This document shows positions 1 to 10,000 of a DNA stretch of 64,000 bases, piece after piece. Numbering within the stretch: position 1 is the first letter of the stretch; each line of letters begins with the position of its first letter. The notes under the pieces are model-generated. The model saw only the letters and a list, made by a program, of their open reading frames with translations. It made no database searches and was not told the origin of the DNA. The DNA comes from Saprospiraceae bacterium (lineage in GTDB: Bacteria > Bacteroidota > Bacteroidia > Chitinophagales > Saprospiraceae): positions 62,001 through 126,000 of the forward strand of contig JANQSS010000226.1 of assembly GCA_028279185.1 (NCBI GenBank), in the 5' to 3' direction. Position numbers and translations under genes: made by a program.

Positions 1-470
1 CGTTCTACACGAATGTCGATATCAGCGGTAAGAAAGAACTTTACTTGCGCTTCTGGGAAGACAACAGTGCCTATATCGCGGCCATCCATGATGACATGCT
101 GATTGCGACTAAGATTGCGTTGTAATTCGACCATACGGGAGCGCACAGGTCCGATTACTGATACCTGGCTGACAATATTTGAAATACGTTGTTCGCGAAT
201 TGCATCTTCTACGACGATTCCATCCAAACGTGTAACCCGCATACCCGATTGTTCGACAAAATCGATGTCGAGCTGATTTACGATGCAGGCCACAACTTGT
301 TCATATTGCAAGGGGATGTCATGGTCCAAAATAAATAAGCTTACGGCACGGTACATGGCTCCGCTGTCAATGTGCAAATAACCAAGCTCCTCTGCCAAAT
401 CCTTGGCTAAGGTGCTCTTTCCACAAGAAGAATAGCCGTCTAATGCGATTTGATGGTAACCGTTTTGCAT
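1..470 (-). CDS. cmk: Cytidylate kinase, 3' end cut by window edge
   Basis: Cytoplasmic CMP/dCMP kinase that uses ATP to make CDP/dCDP for nucleic acid precursor supply. The open frame starts at an ATG (468-470, reverse strand) and runs without a stop to base 1, giving 156 residues. Visible signatures are the P-loop GYSSCGKST at residues 12-20, the HIDSGAMYRA segment that contacts the nucleotide, and the strongly conserved DGRDIGTVVFP followed by KFFLTAD. These are diagnostic of the bacterial Cmk family; the usual length is about 225-230 residues, so the C-terminal third, with the lid arginines, lies outside the window. It sits downstream of the DUF2795 gene on the same strand but is separated from it by a strong hairpin terminator, so it is probably transcribed on its own. 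Identification is secure. Confidence 0.93.
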   Translation of the reverse strand, partial: MQNGYHQIALDGYSSCGKSTLAKDLAEELGYLHIDSGAMYRAVSLFILDHDIPLQYEQVVACIVNQLDIDFVEQSGMRVTRLDGIVVEDAIREQRISNIVSQVSVIGPVRSRMVELQRNLSRNQHVIMDGRDIGTVVFPEAQVKFFLTADIDIRVE

Positions 471-484
471 AGTCCTGCAAAATA

Positions 485-520
485 AAAAAGTCTTACACAG
501 TAGACCGTGTAAGACTTTTT
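485..520 (-). terminator. Rho-independent terminator after DUF2795 gene
   Basis: A perfect 14-bp inverted repeat (485-498 pairs with 507-520) encloses an 8-nt loop. On the reverse strand the stem is followed by a T-rich stretch. It lies between the stop of the DUF2795 gene and the start of cmk, so it ends the DUF2795 transcript. The stem ends in A/T runs on both sides, so it could also act on the other strand, but no forward-strand gene precedes it here. Confidence 0.85.
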
Positions 521-542
521 AAAAGTCGATTATTTTTTTGTT

Positions 543-764
543 TTAATATTCGTCTTCGTTGAAAAGAAAGTCATCCTTTCTAGGGTAGTCAGGCCAAATA
601 TCTTCAATGTTTTCATAGATCTCACCTTCGTCTTCCATCTCTTGAAGATTCTCTAGCACTTCCAATGGCGACCCTGAACGGATCGCGTAGTCGATCAACT
701 CATCGCGAGTTGCAGGCCAAGGCGCGTCCTCTAAATGGTGGGCTAATTCTAACGTCCAATACAT
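543..764 (-). CDS. DUF2795 family small acidic protein
   Basis: A 73-residue, strongly acidic protein that matches the very conserved Bacteroidota DUF2795 family over its whole length: N-terminal MYWTLELA, central LIDYAIRSGSPLEVLENLQ, and an acidic tail with EDIWPDYP and FNEDEY. It has no signal peptide or membrane segment and should be cytoplasmic. The biochemical role is not known. It is flanked by its own promoter (TACATTTG box at 811-818) and its own terminator (485-520), so it is a monocistronic gene. Such single-gene transcription and high conservation suggest a housekeeping regulatory or accessory role, but that is inference. Confidence 0.9.
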   Translation of the reverse strand: MYWTLELAHHLEDAPWPATRDELIDYAIRSGSPLEVLENLQEMEDEGEIYENIEDIWPDYPRKDDFLFNEDEY

Positions 765-810
765 GTTTTGTTCTAATTTAAAAAGTCCTAAATCCTACCC
801 TAAAACGCCG

Positions 811-840
811 CAAATGTAGCAAAATCGGGCATATATACAA
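811..840 (-). promoter_or_regulatory. Bacteroidota-type promoter of DUF2795 gene
   Basis: Reading the reverse strand, TACATTTG (818-811) is an exact match to the Bacteroidota -7 consensus TAnnTTTG. A TTG element at 840-838 lies 19 nt upstream, the expected -33 spacing. Transcription would start around position 800-805, about 40 nt before the ATG at 764. Confidence 0.7.
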
Positions 841-1152
841 TTTTTTAATTCGAATCACTCAAAATAAGTTCACTGCGTACCAGAATAATATCATGAATAT
901 TTCATAACTGATTGGCTATCACAGTGTTGATAATTAGATTAATCGCAATTATGTCACTTCCTTGATCGTTGATGACTACCCGGCACATCCTTGATTCCCG
1001 CTCTTTTCTAAGGGATTTAAACCTTTGGCAGCGAACGGTTAAAAACCATTAAGGATGCTAATAGGTCCGGTCTGTGGTAAAGTGTTTCAAAAGTTGTGTG
1101 AAGGCATAATCTATCGCACCACCTTAGGAAATTTCCAAAAAAGCATAGACCC
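841..1152. other. Intergenic region, nothing recognised
   Basis: About 310 bases between the DUF2795 promoter and the transposase-like gene. No open frame with coding character, tRNA, convincing hairpin or repeat was found. Because the next gene resembles a REP-associated transposase I looked for short REP-type palindromes flanking it and saw none that were clear. Confidence 0.4.
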
Positions 1153-1206
1153 TTGGGTATATTTTCCTTGTTCACGACACTTATAAGTAGATTATTTCAA
1201 TTCTTT

Positions 1207-1878
1207 ATGCACAAAATAAAAAAACTTCAAGCTGATCATATCTATATGATTGGAGGAGCAAGTACGGCTAATTCGGCATTTTTTGAAAATGAATCAGATT
1301 GCAAGCAATTTCTCGAATTGGCGGACCGCTTCCTGAAACCTTACTTAAGCATCAATGCATTTCAGAACAACCGTGATGGTTGGGCTATGATAGTAACCAC
1401 AAAATCAGCTGATGTAATTAGGCGAGCTTATAAAGAGCGACGATCCAAGTCTACGAAGTGTAAGAAGGCATGTGCTTTCAATGAAATCTGGCGGATTCTA
1501 TCCGATCAGGTTCGTATTTTCTTGAGTACTTATGTAAAGGCTACAAACTTTCGAACAGGTCGCACAGGTGGAAAGGTTCGAAGTAATTATGAACGATTTG
1601 TTTTCGAGGATGGAGAAGAGGCTTTGCAAATGAAGAAGAAATTGGCGAATCAACAATACGTTCAAGCTCAAAAGAAGAAGCGCTATCGTCCAGCCAAGAA
1701 GCTATGCAAAATTAGACGAAAGTTGTTTAAGACAAGCCCATACTTAAGCTGCGCGCTGTTGACTACATCGGAGAAGATTGTAAAGCTGGGGTTGAGTTGT
1801 TTGGATTTTGGTGTTTTCGTTGGTGATGTCCTACGTAAATTGATCCAAGCGACCCTCAACTATCATTTTCCTACCTGA
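1207..1878 (+). CDS. Degenerate REP-associated (IS200/Y1-like) transposase-like protein
   Basis: A basic protein of 223 residues whose layout follows Bacteroidota REP-associated tyrosine transposases (RAYTs). It has an N-terminal DHIYMIGG strand, then FFENESDCKQFLEL, and a central helix reading LSDQVRIFLSTYVKATNFRTGRTG, split here as LSDQVRIFLSTY and NFRTGRTG. In active enzymes the strand before this helix holds the His-hydrophobic-His metal site (NHxHFL-type). The equivalent segment here reads NNRDGWAMIV, with no histidines, so the HUH nuclease site appears lost. The C-terminal half is a lysine/arginine-rich tail without the usual Tyr-containing motif that I can recognise. The ATG at 1207 is preferred; a TTG at 1153 would add 18 hydrophobic residues. 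It may be a domesticated DNA-binding derivative or a decaying gene. The family assignment is by pattern only. Confidence 0.45.
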   Translation: MHKIKKLQADHIYMIGGASTANSAFFENESDCKQFLELADRFLKPYLSINAFQNNRDGWAMIVTTKSADVIRRAYKERRSKSTKCKKACAFNEIWRILSDQVRIFLSTYVKATNFRTGRTGGKVRSNYERFVFEDGEEALQMKKKLANQQYVQAQKKKRYRPAKKLCKIRRKLFKTSPYLSCALLTTSEKIVKLGLSCLDFGVFVGDVLRKLIQATLNYHFPT

Positions 1879-2083
1879 CAATCCCAAATCTGACTTTTCA
1901 TACCCAACACAAAGGCTACTTCTCAATATTTTAATAGCGTTAATAGGGTTAAATTTATTAGCTACTTCTATTCCTTCAGAAAAACATCGAGTTTTCTAAG
2001 AATACGATTTGCTTAAACCAACTTGAATTAAGGAAAACGACTGCCAACTAAATAGCACGTATCGTCATAGGCGAATCAGCAAA

Positions 2084-3148
2084 TTACAAGATCAACATCG
2101 CATCACCATAGCTATAAAAGCGGTACTTCTTCTTAATTGCTTCTTCATAGGCTTCCCTCATTAAATCCTGACCGCCAAAAGCCGACACCATAATGAATAA
2201 GCTAGACTTTGGAAGGTGAAAATTCGTAACCATGCTGTCCGCTATCGTGAACTCATAGGGAGGGTAGATAAACTTATTTGTCCAACCCTCTAACTCTTTA
2301 AGCAGGTCATTAGCAGAAACGGCAGATTCGATTGTACGCATGGAAGTCGTGCCGATTGAGCAAACACGTCGGCCCGCAGTTTTGGCCTCGTTCACAATGC
2401 GTACAGCTTCAGATTGAATCCGCACATACTCAGCTTCCATTTTATGCTTGGAAAGATCCTCGACCTCAATGTTTCGAAATGTACCAAGGCCGATATGAAG
2501 TGTCAATTCAGCGAAATTAATGCCCTTAATTTCAAGACGCTTCATTAGACTTTTACTGAAATGAAGTCCCGCAGTAGGTGCGGCAACCGCTCCCATCTCT
2601 TTTGCAAAAATGGTTTGGTACCTGTCCAGGTCAACTTTTTCAACCTCCCGTTTGATGTACTTGGGTAGGGGAGTTAGGCCAAGACTGAATAGTTGTTTCC
2701 GAAAATCTTCATATTCGCCATCATAAAAGAATCGTATCGTTCTTCCACGACTCGTGGTATTATCAACGACTTCAGCAACAAGTGCGACCTCCCCTTTTTT
2801 GTCTTTGAAATATAATTTATTGCCAACACGTATTTTTCGTGCCGGGTCAACGAGAACATCCCACAAGTATGATCGGCTATTCAATTCCCGAAGCAGAAAT
2901 ACCTCAATTCTGGCATTTGTCTTCTCCTTTTCACCATATAGGCGCGCTGGAAATACCTTCGTATTGTTAAAGATCATTACGTCCTTTTCATCGAAATAAT
3001 CGACGATATCCTTGAATTGCTTGTGCTCGAATGTACCCGTTTCACGATGTACGACCATCATTTTGGCCTCGTCACGCGTCTTGGCGGGATATTGAGCAAT
3101 TAGTTTTTCAGGCAGTTCGAAGTTGAATTGTGATAATTTAGTACGCAT
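2084..3148 (-). CDS. queA: tRNA preQ1(34) S-adenosylmethionine ribosyltransferase-isomerase
   Basis: QueA transfers the ribosyl part of S-adenosylmethionine to preQ1 at the tRNA wobble position, making epoxyqueuosine, the penultimate step of queuosine synthesis. The 354-residue product carries the family signatures in order: [16 protein letters not shown] near the N-terminus, [11 protein letters not shown], the [10 protein letters not shown] motif, [21 protein letters not shown] and [19 protein letters not shown] near the C-terminus. Length is normal. The frame is open to 3172, but an exact TAnnTTTG promoter box occupies 3172-3179, so the upstream codons cannot be the start; the ATG at 3148 begins the canonical MRTKLSQF N-terminus. 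It is a single gene; no other queuosine gene is adjacent. Confidence 0.96.
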   Translation of the reverse strand: MRTKLSQFNFELPEKLIAQYPAKTRDEAKMMVVHRETGTFEHKQFKDIVDYFDEKDVMIFNNTKVFPARLYGEKEKTNARIEVFLLRELNSRSYLWDVLVDPARKIRVGNKLYFKDKKGEVALVAEVVDNTTSRGRTIRFFYDGEYEDFRKQLFSLGLTPLPKYIKREVEKVDLDRYQTIFAKEMGAVAAPTAGLHFSKSLMKRLEIKGINFAELTLHIGLGTFRNIEVEDLSKHKMEAEYVRIQSEAVRIVNEAKTAGRRVCSIGTTSMRTIESAVSANDLLKELEGWTNKFIYPPYEFTIADSMVTNFHLPKSSLFIMVSAFGGQDLMREAYEEAIKKKYRFYSYGDAMLIL

Positions 3149-3171
3149 ACAGCTGCTTTGATTTGCGGGCA

Positions 3172-3207
3172 CAAAAGTAACAAATTCCGCGTGTACTTTA
3201 GTTCAAA
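3172..3207 (-). promoter_or_regulatory. Promoter of queA (TAnnTTTG box)
   Basis: On the reverse strand TACTTTTG (3179-3172) fits the Bacteroidota -7 consensus exactly. A TTTG at 3207-3204 lies 24 nt upstream, slightly wider than the usual -33 spacing. The predicted start of transcription is just upstream of the ATG at 3148, giving a very short leader and deciding the start codon. The rest of the interval up to 3469 shows nothing else recognisable. Confidence 0.6.
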
Positions 3208-3469
3208 TGGTGTAGTAGAAGAAATGTGGCGGTGAGGGCGCTTTGAACACCCGTAATGATTAAAATGCACAGATTGTTGGCCATCCAATAGAGACTTAGA
3301 CACATCATTCAAAAGCCATCAAAACGAGATGACGTCTTGAGAATCGATTCTGAATAGGGGTTTCGAAGAACAATGCGGAATGGCAATCAGAAACGCATTC
3401 ATCTGATTTATATGACACCACATCGAAACCGATGGACAATTCTCCATCAATCTCCTTACTTTGTTGTCG

Positions 3470-4726
3470 ATGAAAATGATTTACAGGGTATTCCTTGATA
3501 GCGTCAGACAGGCAATACAACAATTGCAAGCCAACCGCTCGCGTACGTTTCTGTCTCTACTCGGTGTTACCATTGGCATATTTTGCATCATTTCTGTCTT
3601 TTCAGCAGTTGACAGCCTTGAACGCGATATTCGGACGAGTTTCAAAAAACTCGGGGACGATGTAATTTATATTTCCAAAATGCCCTGGCTCGAGGATCCG
3701 AACAGAAATTTTTGGAAGTATATGCGCAGGCCAAATCCGTCATTTGAAGACTACCTTTCATTGCGAAAAAAAATGACGAATGCAGAATTGGTTTCCTATT
3801 CTGTTTTTGTTGGGGCGAAAACGATTAAATACGGTTCGAGTGCCGTAAACGGAGCCATAATTGTAGCTACCACACAAGATTATGCTGAGATGTTCGGCAT
3901 GGAATTTCAAAAAGGGCGATTTTTTTCGGAGTTCGAGCATCAAACAGGAAGTGACAGAGTTGTGATTGGACATTCTGTGGCTGAAAATTTATTTGGCAAA
4001 ATTGACCCGATTGGACGTACCGTTCGCCTAATGGGACGAAAGGCCCAAGTTGTTGGCGTAATTGAAAGCACAGGTGAAGCATTGTTTAATCCTATTCGGT
4101 TTGACTGGGCAGTCATCGTGTCTTACAATATGGGTAAGAAATTAGCCAATTTAAAATCTGATAGATTCTTCGGAACGACATTAAATGTCAAAGCGAAAAA
4201 AGGAATTGAAATGGACCAGTTACGCGATGAAGTAACTGTTGCTCTCCGTTCCAGAAGAAAACAGCGCCCCAAAGAAGAAAATAACTTTAGTTTAAATGAA
4301 TTGTCACTCCTATCCGGAATTCTGGACCAATTTTTTGGTGTATTGAACGGAATTGGAATAGTCATAGGAGGTTTTGCCCTACTTGTTGGTGCTTTTTCTG
4401 TGGCAAATATTATGTTTGTTTCAGTCAAAGAGCGTACTAGCCAGATTGGTGTTAAAAAGGCATTAGGCGCTAAACCAAATATTATTTTATTAGAATTTTT
4501 GATTGAATCCATCATCCTTTGCATCATCGGTGGCCTCATGGGCATTATAATAGTCTTTGGCTTGATGCAACTATTGACAAGTCAGATGGATAATTTTAAT
4601 TTCGTCCTTTCTGCCGAGAATATTATTTATGGAATCTTCATATCCACAATTATCGGCGTCCTGTCCGGAATTATTCCGGCCTATTTTGCCGCACGACTTG
4701 ATCCGGTTATAGCCATTCGAAAGTAG
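3470..4726 (+). CDS. MacB/FtsX-type ABC transporter permease
   Basis: A 418-residue inner-membrane protein with MacB-family topology. One N-terminal transmembrane helix (FLSLLGVTIGIFCIISVFS, about residues 25-45) is followed by a large periplasmic MacB core domain. Three C-terminal helices then form the FtsX domain, with the conserved ANIMFVSVKERTSQIGVKKALGA stretch (seen here as ANIMFVSVKERT plus QIGVKKALGA). Such permeases pair with an ATPase and transmit ATP hydrolysis across the membrane to move lipoproteins, peptides or drugs, rather than forming a classic channel. No ATPase gene is adjacent, so its partner must be encoded elsewhere. The open frame begins at a TTG (3461), but the ATG at 3470 fits the family's short N-terminus. 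Substrate unknown. Confidence 0.9.
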   Translation: MKMIYRVFLDSVRQAIQQLQANRSRTFLSLLGVTIGIFCIISVFSAVDSLERDIRTSFKKLGDDVIYISKMPWLEDPNRNFWKYMRRPNPSFEDYLSLRKKMTNAELVSYSVFVGAKTIKYGSSAVNGAIIVATTQDYAEMFGMEFQKGRFFSEFEHQTGSDRVVIGHSVAENLFGKIDPIGRTVRLMGRKAQVVGVIESTGEALFNPIRFDWAVIVSYNMGKKLANLKSDRFFGTTLNVKAKKGIEMDQLRDEVTVALRSRRKQRPKEENNFSLNELSLLSGILDQFFGVLNGIGIVIGGFALLVGAFSVANIMFVSVKERTSQIGVKKALGAKPNIILLEFLIESIILCIIGGLMGIIIVFGLMQLLTSQMDNFNFVLSAENIIYGIFISTIIGVLSGIIPAYFAARLDPVIAIRK

Positions 4727-4814
4727 GCAAGGTTCGCGTCTGAAATTTAATTTATTTTTTTAGAGTTTCCAGTCTACAGTTCTGGGTCTTGAGTTCCCAA
4801 CACGTAGTGCATTT

Positions 4815-4842
4815 ACTGCCAACTGCTAACTGTCGACTGCTG
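4815..4842. repeat. Heptanucleotide short tandem repeat (ACTGNNN x4)
   Basis: ACTG occurs at 4815, 4822, 4829 and 4836, an exact 7-bp period, inside a 157-bp gap between convergent genes (permease and paaZ). Further ACTG words continue less regularly to about 4880. It is non-coding low-complexity sequence; open frames across it on the forward strand have no protein-like character. Confidence 0.55.
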
Positions 4843-4883
4843 CACCATTACGTCACTGCAACACTCGGTCCACTGTGCACTAT

Positions 4884-6935
4884 CTATTCCTCTCCCAACT
4901 TCTTCACCATCGTCAATATTGTCGCTATAGTTACGGTTTCCCCACTTTCATCAAAAACGTCAACCAAAAATTTAACGATACCTTTTGGAATGTCTTCCTC
5001 ATCACGCTTTTCCTGGTCCATTTTTTCCTTAACGGTCAATCGCACCGCAATAGTCATACCCGCATATACAGGCTTCGTAAATCGACATTCTTCCAAGCCA
5101 TAATTCAAAAGAACCGGCCCTTTTTTTGCATCGACAAATAATCCCGCCGCTGCAGATAAGATAAAATACCCATGTGCAACACGCTGCTCAAATGTTGTTC
5201 CTTCCAATGTCGTGACATCGGTATGCGCATAAAAATGATCCCAACTTACATTTGCAAAATTTACGATATCTGCTTCTGTAATTGTTCGACCATGCGTTTC
5301 GATCGTATCTCCGACATTTAATTCTTCAAAGTGTTTTTGAAATGGATGCTTCCCGGGGTCTTTATATTTTCCACCGTATTGATACTGACTTGTAATTTCA
5401 GTTAAAGTGGTGGGGCTACCTTGAATGGCGCATCGCTGCATATAATGTTTCACACCGCGCATACCTCCCATCTCCTCGCCGCCACCTGCTCGACCTGGGC
5501 CACCATGAATTAACAGCGGCATGGGCGAACCGTGACCGGTACTTTCCAGAGCACTTTCCCGATTTAATACCAATATTCTGCCATGATAACTTGCTGCTCC
5601 CAAAACAAATTCACGAGCAATATTATCATCAAACGTTGCAATCGAACAACATAATGACCCCTTCCCTAATTTGCTCAACGCTATGGCTTCATCCACTCCA
5701 TTATATGGCATGATCGTACTCGCAGGTCCAAAAGCTTCGATCTCATGCACGGCTAAATTGTCAAATGGTCGATCATTGACCATTAATATTGGAGAGACAA
5801 ATGCTCCCTTGTCCGTTCCATCACCCACAGGTTGCACATCATTTAAGTCACCGAATAATATTTTATTTGATTTTAATAATTCGTCAACATTAGCCTTGAC
5901 TTCTGCTACCTGATCATGTCCGGCAAGTGCTCCCATACGAACACCTTCAGCGGTAGGGTCCCCAATAATAGTTTTTTGCAATTGAGCTGCCAATGCTAAA
6001 TGAACTTCTTCGACCATATTTTCCGGAACAAAAATCCGTCTGATTGCCGTACATTTTTGGCCACACTTAGTCGTCATTTCATTTCGGACCTCTTTTATAA
6101 AAAGCTTAAACTCTTCTTTATCGGGCGAAACATCTTCTCCAAGAACAATACAATTTAATGAATCGGCCTCCATATTAAATGGGACACTTTCTTCAACAAG
6201 CCTGGATGTACTTTTTAACATCTGTCCGGTACTTGCACTTCCAGTAAATGTTACCACATCCTGAGACATGACATGATCCAAAATACCTCTTGCTGAACCA
6301 CATATTAATTGTAAACTTCCTTCTGGTATAATATTCGATGCAATAATATCTCGCACCATCGCTTCAGTCAAGAAAGAAGTTAAGGTGGCTGGTTTTACCA
6401 ATGCCGGAACACCCGCCATGAGATTTACAGCTACTTTTTCAAGCATACCCCATATCGGAAAATTAAAAGCATTTATATGAATGGCTATACCTTCTTTAGG
6501 TACCATGATGTGATGACCAATGAATCCTCCATTCTTTGATAATGGGGCCATTTCTCCATCAACATGAAATGGGGTATCTGGAAATTTTCTTCGCAGACTT
6601 GCGTTTGCAAATAGGTTTCCAATGCCTCCTTCAATATCAATCCAGCTATCCTTTTTTGTGGCTCCCGTCTGGTAAGATATTGGGTAATATTTGTCCTTCA
6701 TAGCGTACAAATGCAAGGCTAGCTTTTTGAGCATCAAACCGCGTTCTCGAAAAGTCATCTTACGTAGGACAGCGCCACCTGTCGACCTCCCATATGCTAA
6801 TATTTCTGCAAAATCGAGACCTGCTGTGGAAGCATGGGCTATAGGTTCACCATTCACTGCATTTAATAGTAGTTTGCCATCTCCTTCTCCCTCCTGCCAT
6901 GCGCCCATTACGTAATTCCCTAATTTGTTTGTCAT
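4884..6935 (-). CDS. paaZ: Bifunctional PaaZ: oxepin-CoA hydrolase / semialdehyde dehydrogenase
   Basis: PaaZ opens the oxepin-CoA ring of aerobic phenylacetate degradation and oxidises the resulting 3-oxo-5,6-dehydrosuberyl-CoA semialdehyde with NADP. The 683-residue protein has the full two-domain plan. Residues 1 to about 520 are an aldehyde dehydrogenase, with INAFNFPIWGMLEK, FTGSASTG, catalytic Glu in FNMEADSLN and nucleophilic Cys in KCGQKCTAIRR. About residues 535-683 are a MaoC-like hotdog hydratase with NFANVSWDHFYAHTD. The open frame continues upstream to 7052, but the ATG at 6935 gives the standard MTNKLGNYVMGAWQEG beginning and the normal family length of about 680. No other paa gene is adjacent, so the hydroxylase and ring epoxidase subunits must be elsewhere, or the enzyme works in a related CoA-thioester route. 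Confidence 0.94.
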   Translation of the reverse strand: MTNKLGNYVMGAWQEGEGDGKLLLNAVNGEPIAHASTAGLDFAEILAYGRSTGGAVLRKMTFRERGLMLKKLALHLYAMKDKYYPISYQTGATKKDSWIDIEGGIGNLFANASLRRKFPDTPFHVDGEMAPLSKNGGFIGHHIMVPKEGIAIHINAFNFPIWGMLEKVAVNLMAGVPALVKPATLTSFLTEAMVRDIIASNIIPEGSLQLICGSARGILDHVMSQDVVTFTGSASTGQMLKSTSRLVEESVPFNMEADSLNCIVLGEDVSPDKEEFKLFIKEVRNEMTTKCGQKCTAIRRIFVPENMVEEVHLALAAQLQKTIIGDPTAEGVRMGALAGHDQVAEVKANVDELLKSNKILFGDLNDVQPVGDGTDKGAFVSPILMVNDRPFDNLAVHEIEAFGPASTIMPYNGVDEAIALSKLGKGSLCCSIATFDDNIAREFVLGAASYHGRILVLNRESALESTGHGSPMPLLIHGGPGRAGGGEEMGGMRGVKHYMQRCAIQGSPTTLTEITSQYQYGGKYKDPGKHPFQKHFEELNVGDTIETHGRTITEADIVNFANVSWDHFYAHTDVTTLEGTTFEQRVAHGYFILSAAAGLFVDAKKGPVLLNYGLEECRFTKPVYAGMTIAVRLTVKEKMDQEKRDEEDIPKGIVKFLVDVFDESGETVTIATILTMVKKLGEE

Positions 6936-7084
6936 ATTTTTCTTTTGTGCCGGTAAAAGTAAAAAAGTAAGTGCGGTTCTGAATAAATTGGTGCAGCGAA
7001 TTACACGGTTTAAGACTCTCCTAGGTAAATTGACCATTGTTTCACTTTCCAATCAGCTCTTGAGCACGGATAAACCTAAATAGT

Positions 7085-10000
7085 ATGAAAGCTCTTAGAA
7101 ATCCCATTTTGATCATGGCATTTGGCATGTTCCTTTTAAGTCATGTTGGCTTTAGCCAAAATTGTGTAATTGACAGTATGGTGGCTGAAATAGTTGACTG
7201 TCAAAATGATGAATTTTTCGTCATTATCGACTTTGTACACGATGGAACAAGTGATTCATTTCGTATTGCTGGAAATGGAACGGACTACGGCGATTTTGCT
7301 TACGATGATATTCCCATCACATTAGGCCCATTGGATGCCAATCAAACACAATATGAATTTGTCGTCGTCGATTTGGTCGAAATGAATTGCAGCGATTTTG
7401 TTGAAGTTGGCATTGTAGAATGTGATAGTTCGGACCTTTGCAATTTATTCGACTTAACCATTGAATTTGACGAATGTACCTCCGATTCCACCTATCGAAT
7501 AACTGTGGATTTTGAACACGATAATACGGGAGGACTTGGGTTTGATCTTTGGGCGAATGACGAATTTTTTGATTTTTACGCGTATTCAAGCTTACCGCTG
7601 ACCATTAATAATTTTCCATTAGGTCCAGGCACTGTAAATTTTCTAACCGTTTGTGATAATGACAATTTGAATTGCTGTACCGAAGCAGAATGGCCTACAC
7701 CTCAATGCGGGAGTTCTGCGGATTGTGATATCCGTGATATTGAAATTGAAGTTGTCGATTGCGAAAATGATGAGTTTTTTGTGATAATTGATTTTATTTA
7801 TGAAAATACATCCGATTCATTTAGAATTAGCGGTAACGGAACAGACTATGGGGATTATTCATACAATGATGTGCCCGTCACCTTGGGGCCATTAACGCAA
7901 GATCTAACACAATATGAATTTGTCGTCACCGATTTGGGATTCCCAAACTGTTCTGATTTTATAGAATTGGGAATTGTTAATTGCGATACAACGGTTGTCT
8001 GTGATATTTTTAATCTTGAAGTAGAATTTGATGAATGTACATCTGATTCCACGTATCGTGTTTTTATAGATTTTGATTTTGTCAATACGAATAGCGATGG
8101 CTTCTTCTTTTATATCAATGGAGAGTTTATTGACTTTGCTCCTTATGATCTTCTGCCCTTGACGATCAATAATTTTCCTGTTGGGCAAGGTATGACAAAT
8201 TCATTTATGGTCTGTGATTCGGATAGCTCAAGCTGTTGCGGTGAAATCGAGTGGCCGACACCACAATGCGGAAGTGTTGATGAATGTGATATTCGAGATA
8301 TTGAAATTGAAGTTGTTGATTGCGAAAATGATGAGTTTTTTGTAATTATTGATTTTATTTACGAAAACACAAGTGATTCATTTTCTATTGCGGGCAATGG
8401 AATAGACTACGGGGATTTTTCGTACACCGATGTTCCGATCACACTAGGACCACTTGCCGAAAATCAAACGGAATATGAATTTGTTATTACGGATTTAGGA
8501 TTTCCAAATTGTTCTGATTTTATCGATTTAGGTATTGTAGATTGCGATACGATAGGGGCATGCGCTATTTTTGAGCTTGAAGTAGAATTCGACGAATGCA
8601 CGTCAGACTCTACATACCGTATAACCATAGATTTTGAGCATGAAAATACCGGAGGTCTTGGATTTGACCTCTGGGCTAACGGTGACTTTTTTGATTTCTT
8701 CTCATATTCCAGTTTACCGCTTACAATTAATAATTTTCCATTGGGCCCGGGGATGACGAACTTTCTTGTAGTCTGTGACAATGATAACCCAAACTGTTGT
8801 GCGGATGAAGATTGGTCAACGCCTCAGTGCGGTGACATTTGTGAAATTGGTCCATTGACTATTGAGGAATTTGAGTGCGATAGTTTCGAATTTTATCTGG
8901 AAGTAGACTTTGACTTTGTTAATGTTTCAGATTCATTTAAAATTGTTGGAAACGGAAGCCAATATGGAATATTTAATTATAACGATGTACCAATTGTATT
9001 GGGACCTTTGTCGGTGAATGCTGTATACAACGAACTTATAGTTATGGATTTGGGGAACCCGGATTGTATGCGTTTTACACAACTTGATGTTGACTGCGCC
9101 AGCAATTTATTATGCGGTTTGTCCGAATTAGATATTGAAGTTGGCGATATAGTCACGGATTCGACATTTGAGTTGACATTTACTTTCGACTACCAAAATA
9201 CTTCTGATAGTTTTCATGCTTTTTCTGGAAATATGTACGTTGGGACGTTTGCCTATGCTGATTTACCTATTACGATAGAAGAATTTCCATCACGGGATTT
9301 ACCATATGAGTTATTACGCGTTTGTGACATGACCTTCATGGACTGTTGTGTTGTAGTTGAATTTATGGTTGGTGATGGCAGTGATTGCCAAATTTCGGAC
9401 CCTGTTGCCGAAGTAGCAGAGTGCGCAGGTGACTCTGTATTCGTCTTTGTGGATTTTGTAGTGCAAGGCGGTAGTAGCGCTGGTTTTGAAATTATAGGCA
9501 ACGGCTATCACTATGGTGAATTTGACTATGACGATTTACCCGTACTTATATCATTTACGTACACACCCGGTGATTTTGTTGATTTGATCATTCGAGATTT
9601 GATTAATGAAAATTGTTTGAATTATACATTCATCGACGAGGTGGATTGTGATCCGGAATGCGCGATTTCCGATATTGAAATTGATTCTATTATTTGTACC
9701 TCAGATACGACTTATAGTTTTATTCTCGATTTTGAGTATGAAGGTACGGGTGGATTGGGATTTGATATTTGGGCCAATGGAACCCATCTGGGATTTTATA
9801 ATTACGGAAGTCTACCAGTTACTATAGAAGACTTTCTGCCTACCGGTGTTCAAATCGATCAATTTCTAGTATGTGATAATGATAATCCGAATTGCTGTGA
9901 GGACTTTAATATTCCAACCCCGCAGTGTATTTCAGGATTGCATAATCCGGATGACCGAGTAAACTTAGAAATTAGATCAACACCGGGCAATTTATTTATC

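Noticed and set aside
3305-3529. Reverse-strand open frame of 74 codons upstream of the permease
   Set aside because: Overlaps the start of the permease gene, with no recognisable motif.
4789-5141. Forward open frames of 88-104 codons
   Set aside because: They cross the ACTG repeat and then run antisense to paaZ; composition is not protein-like.
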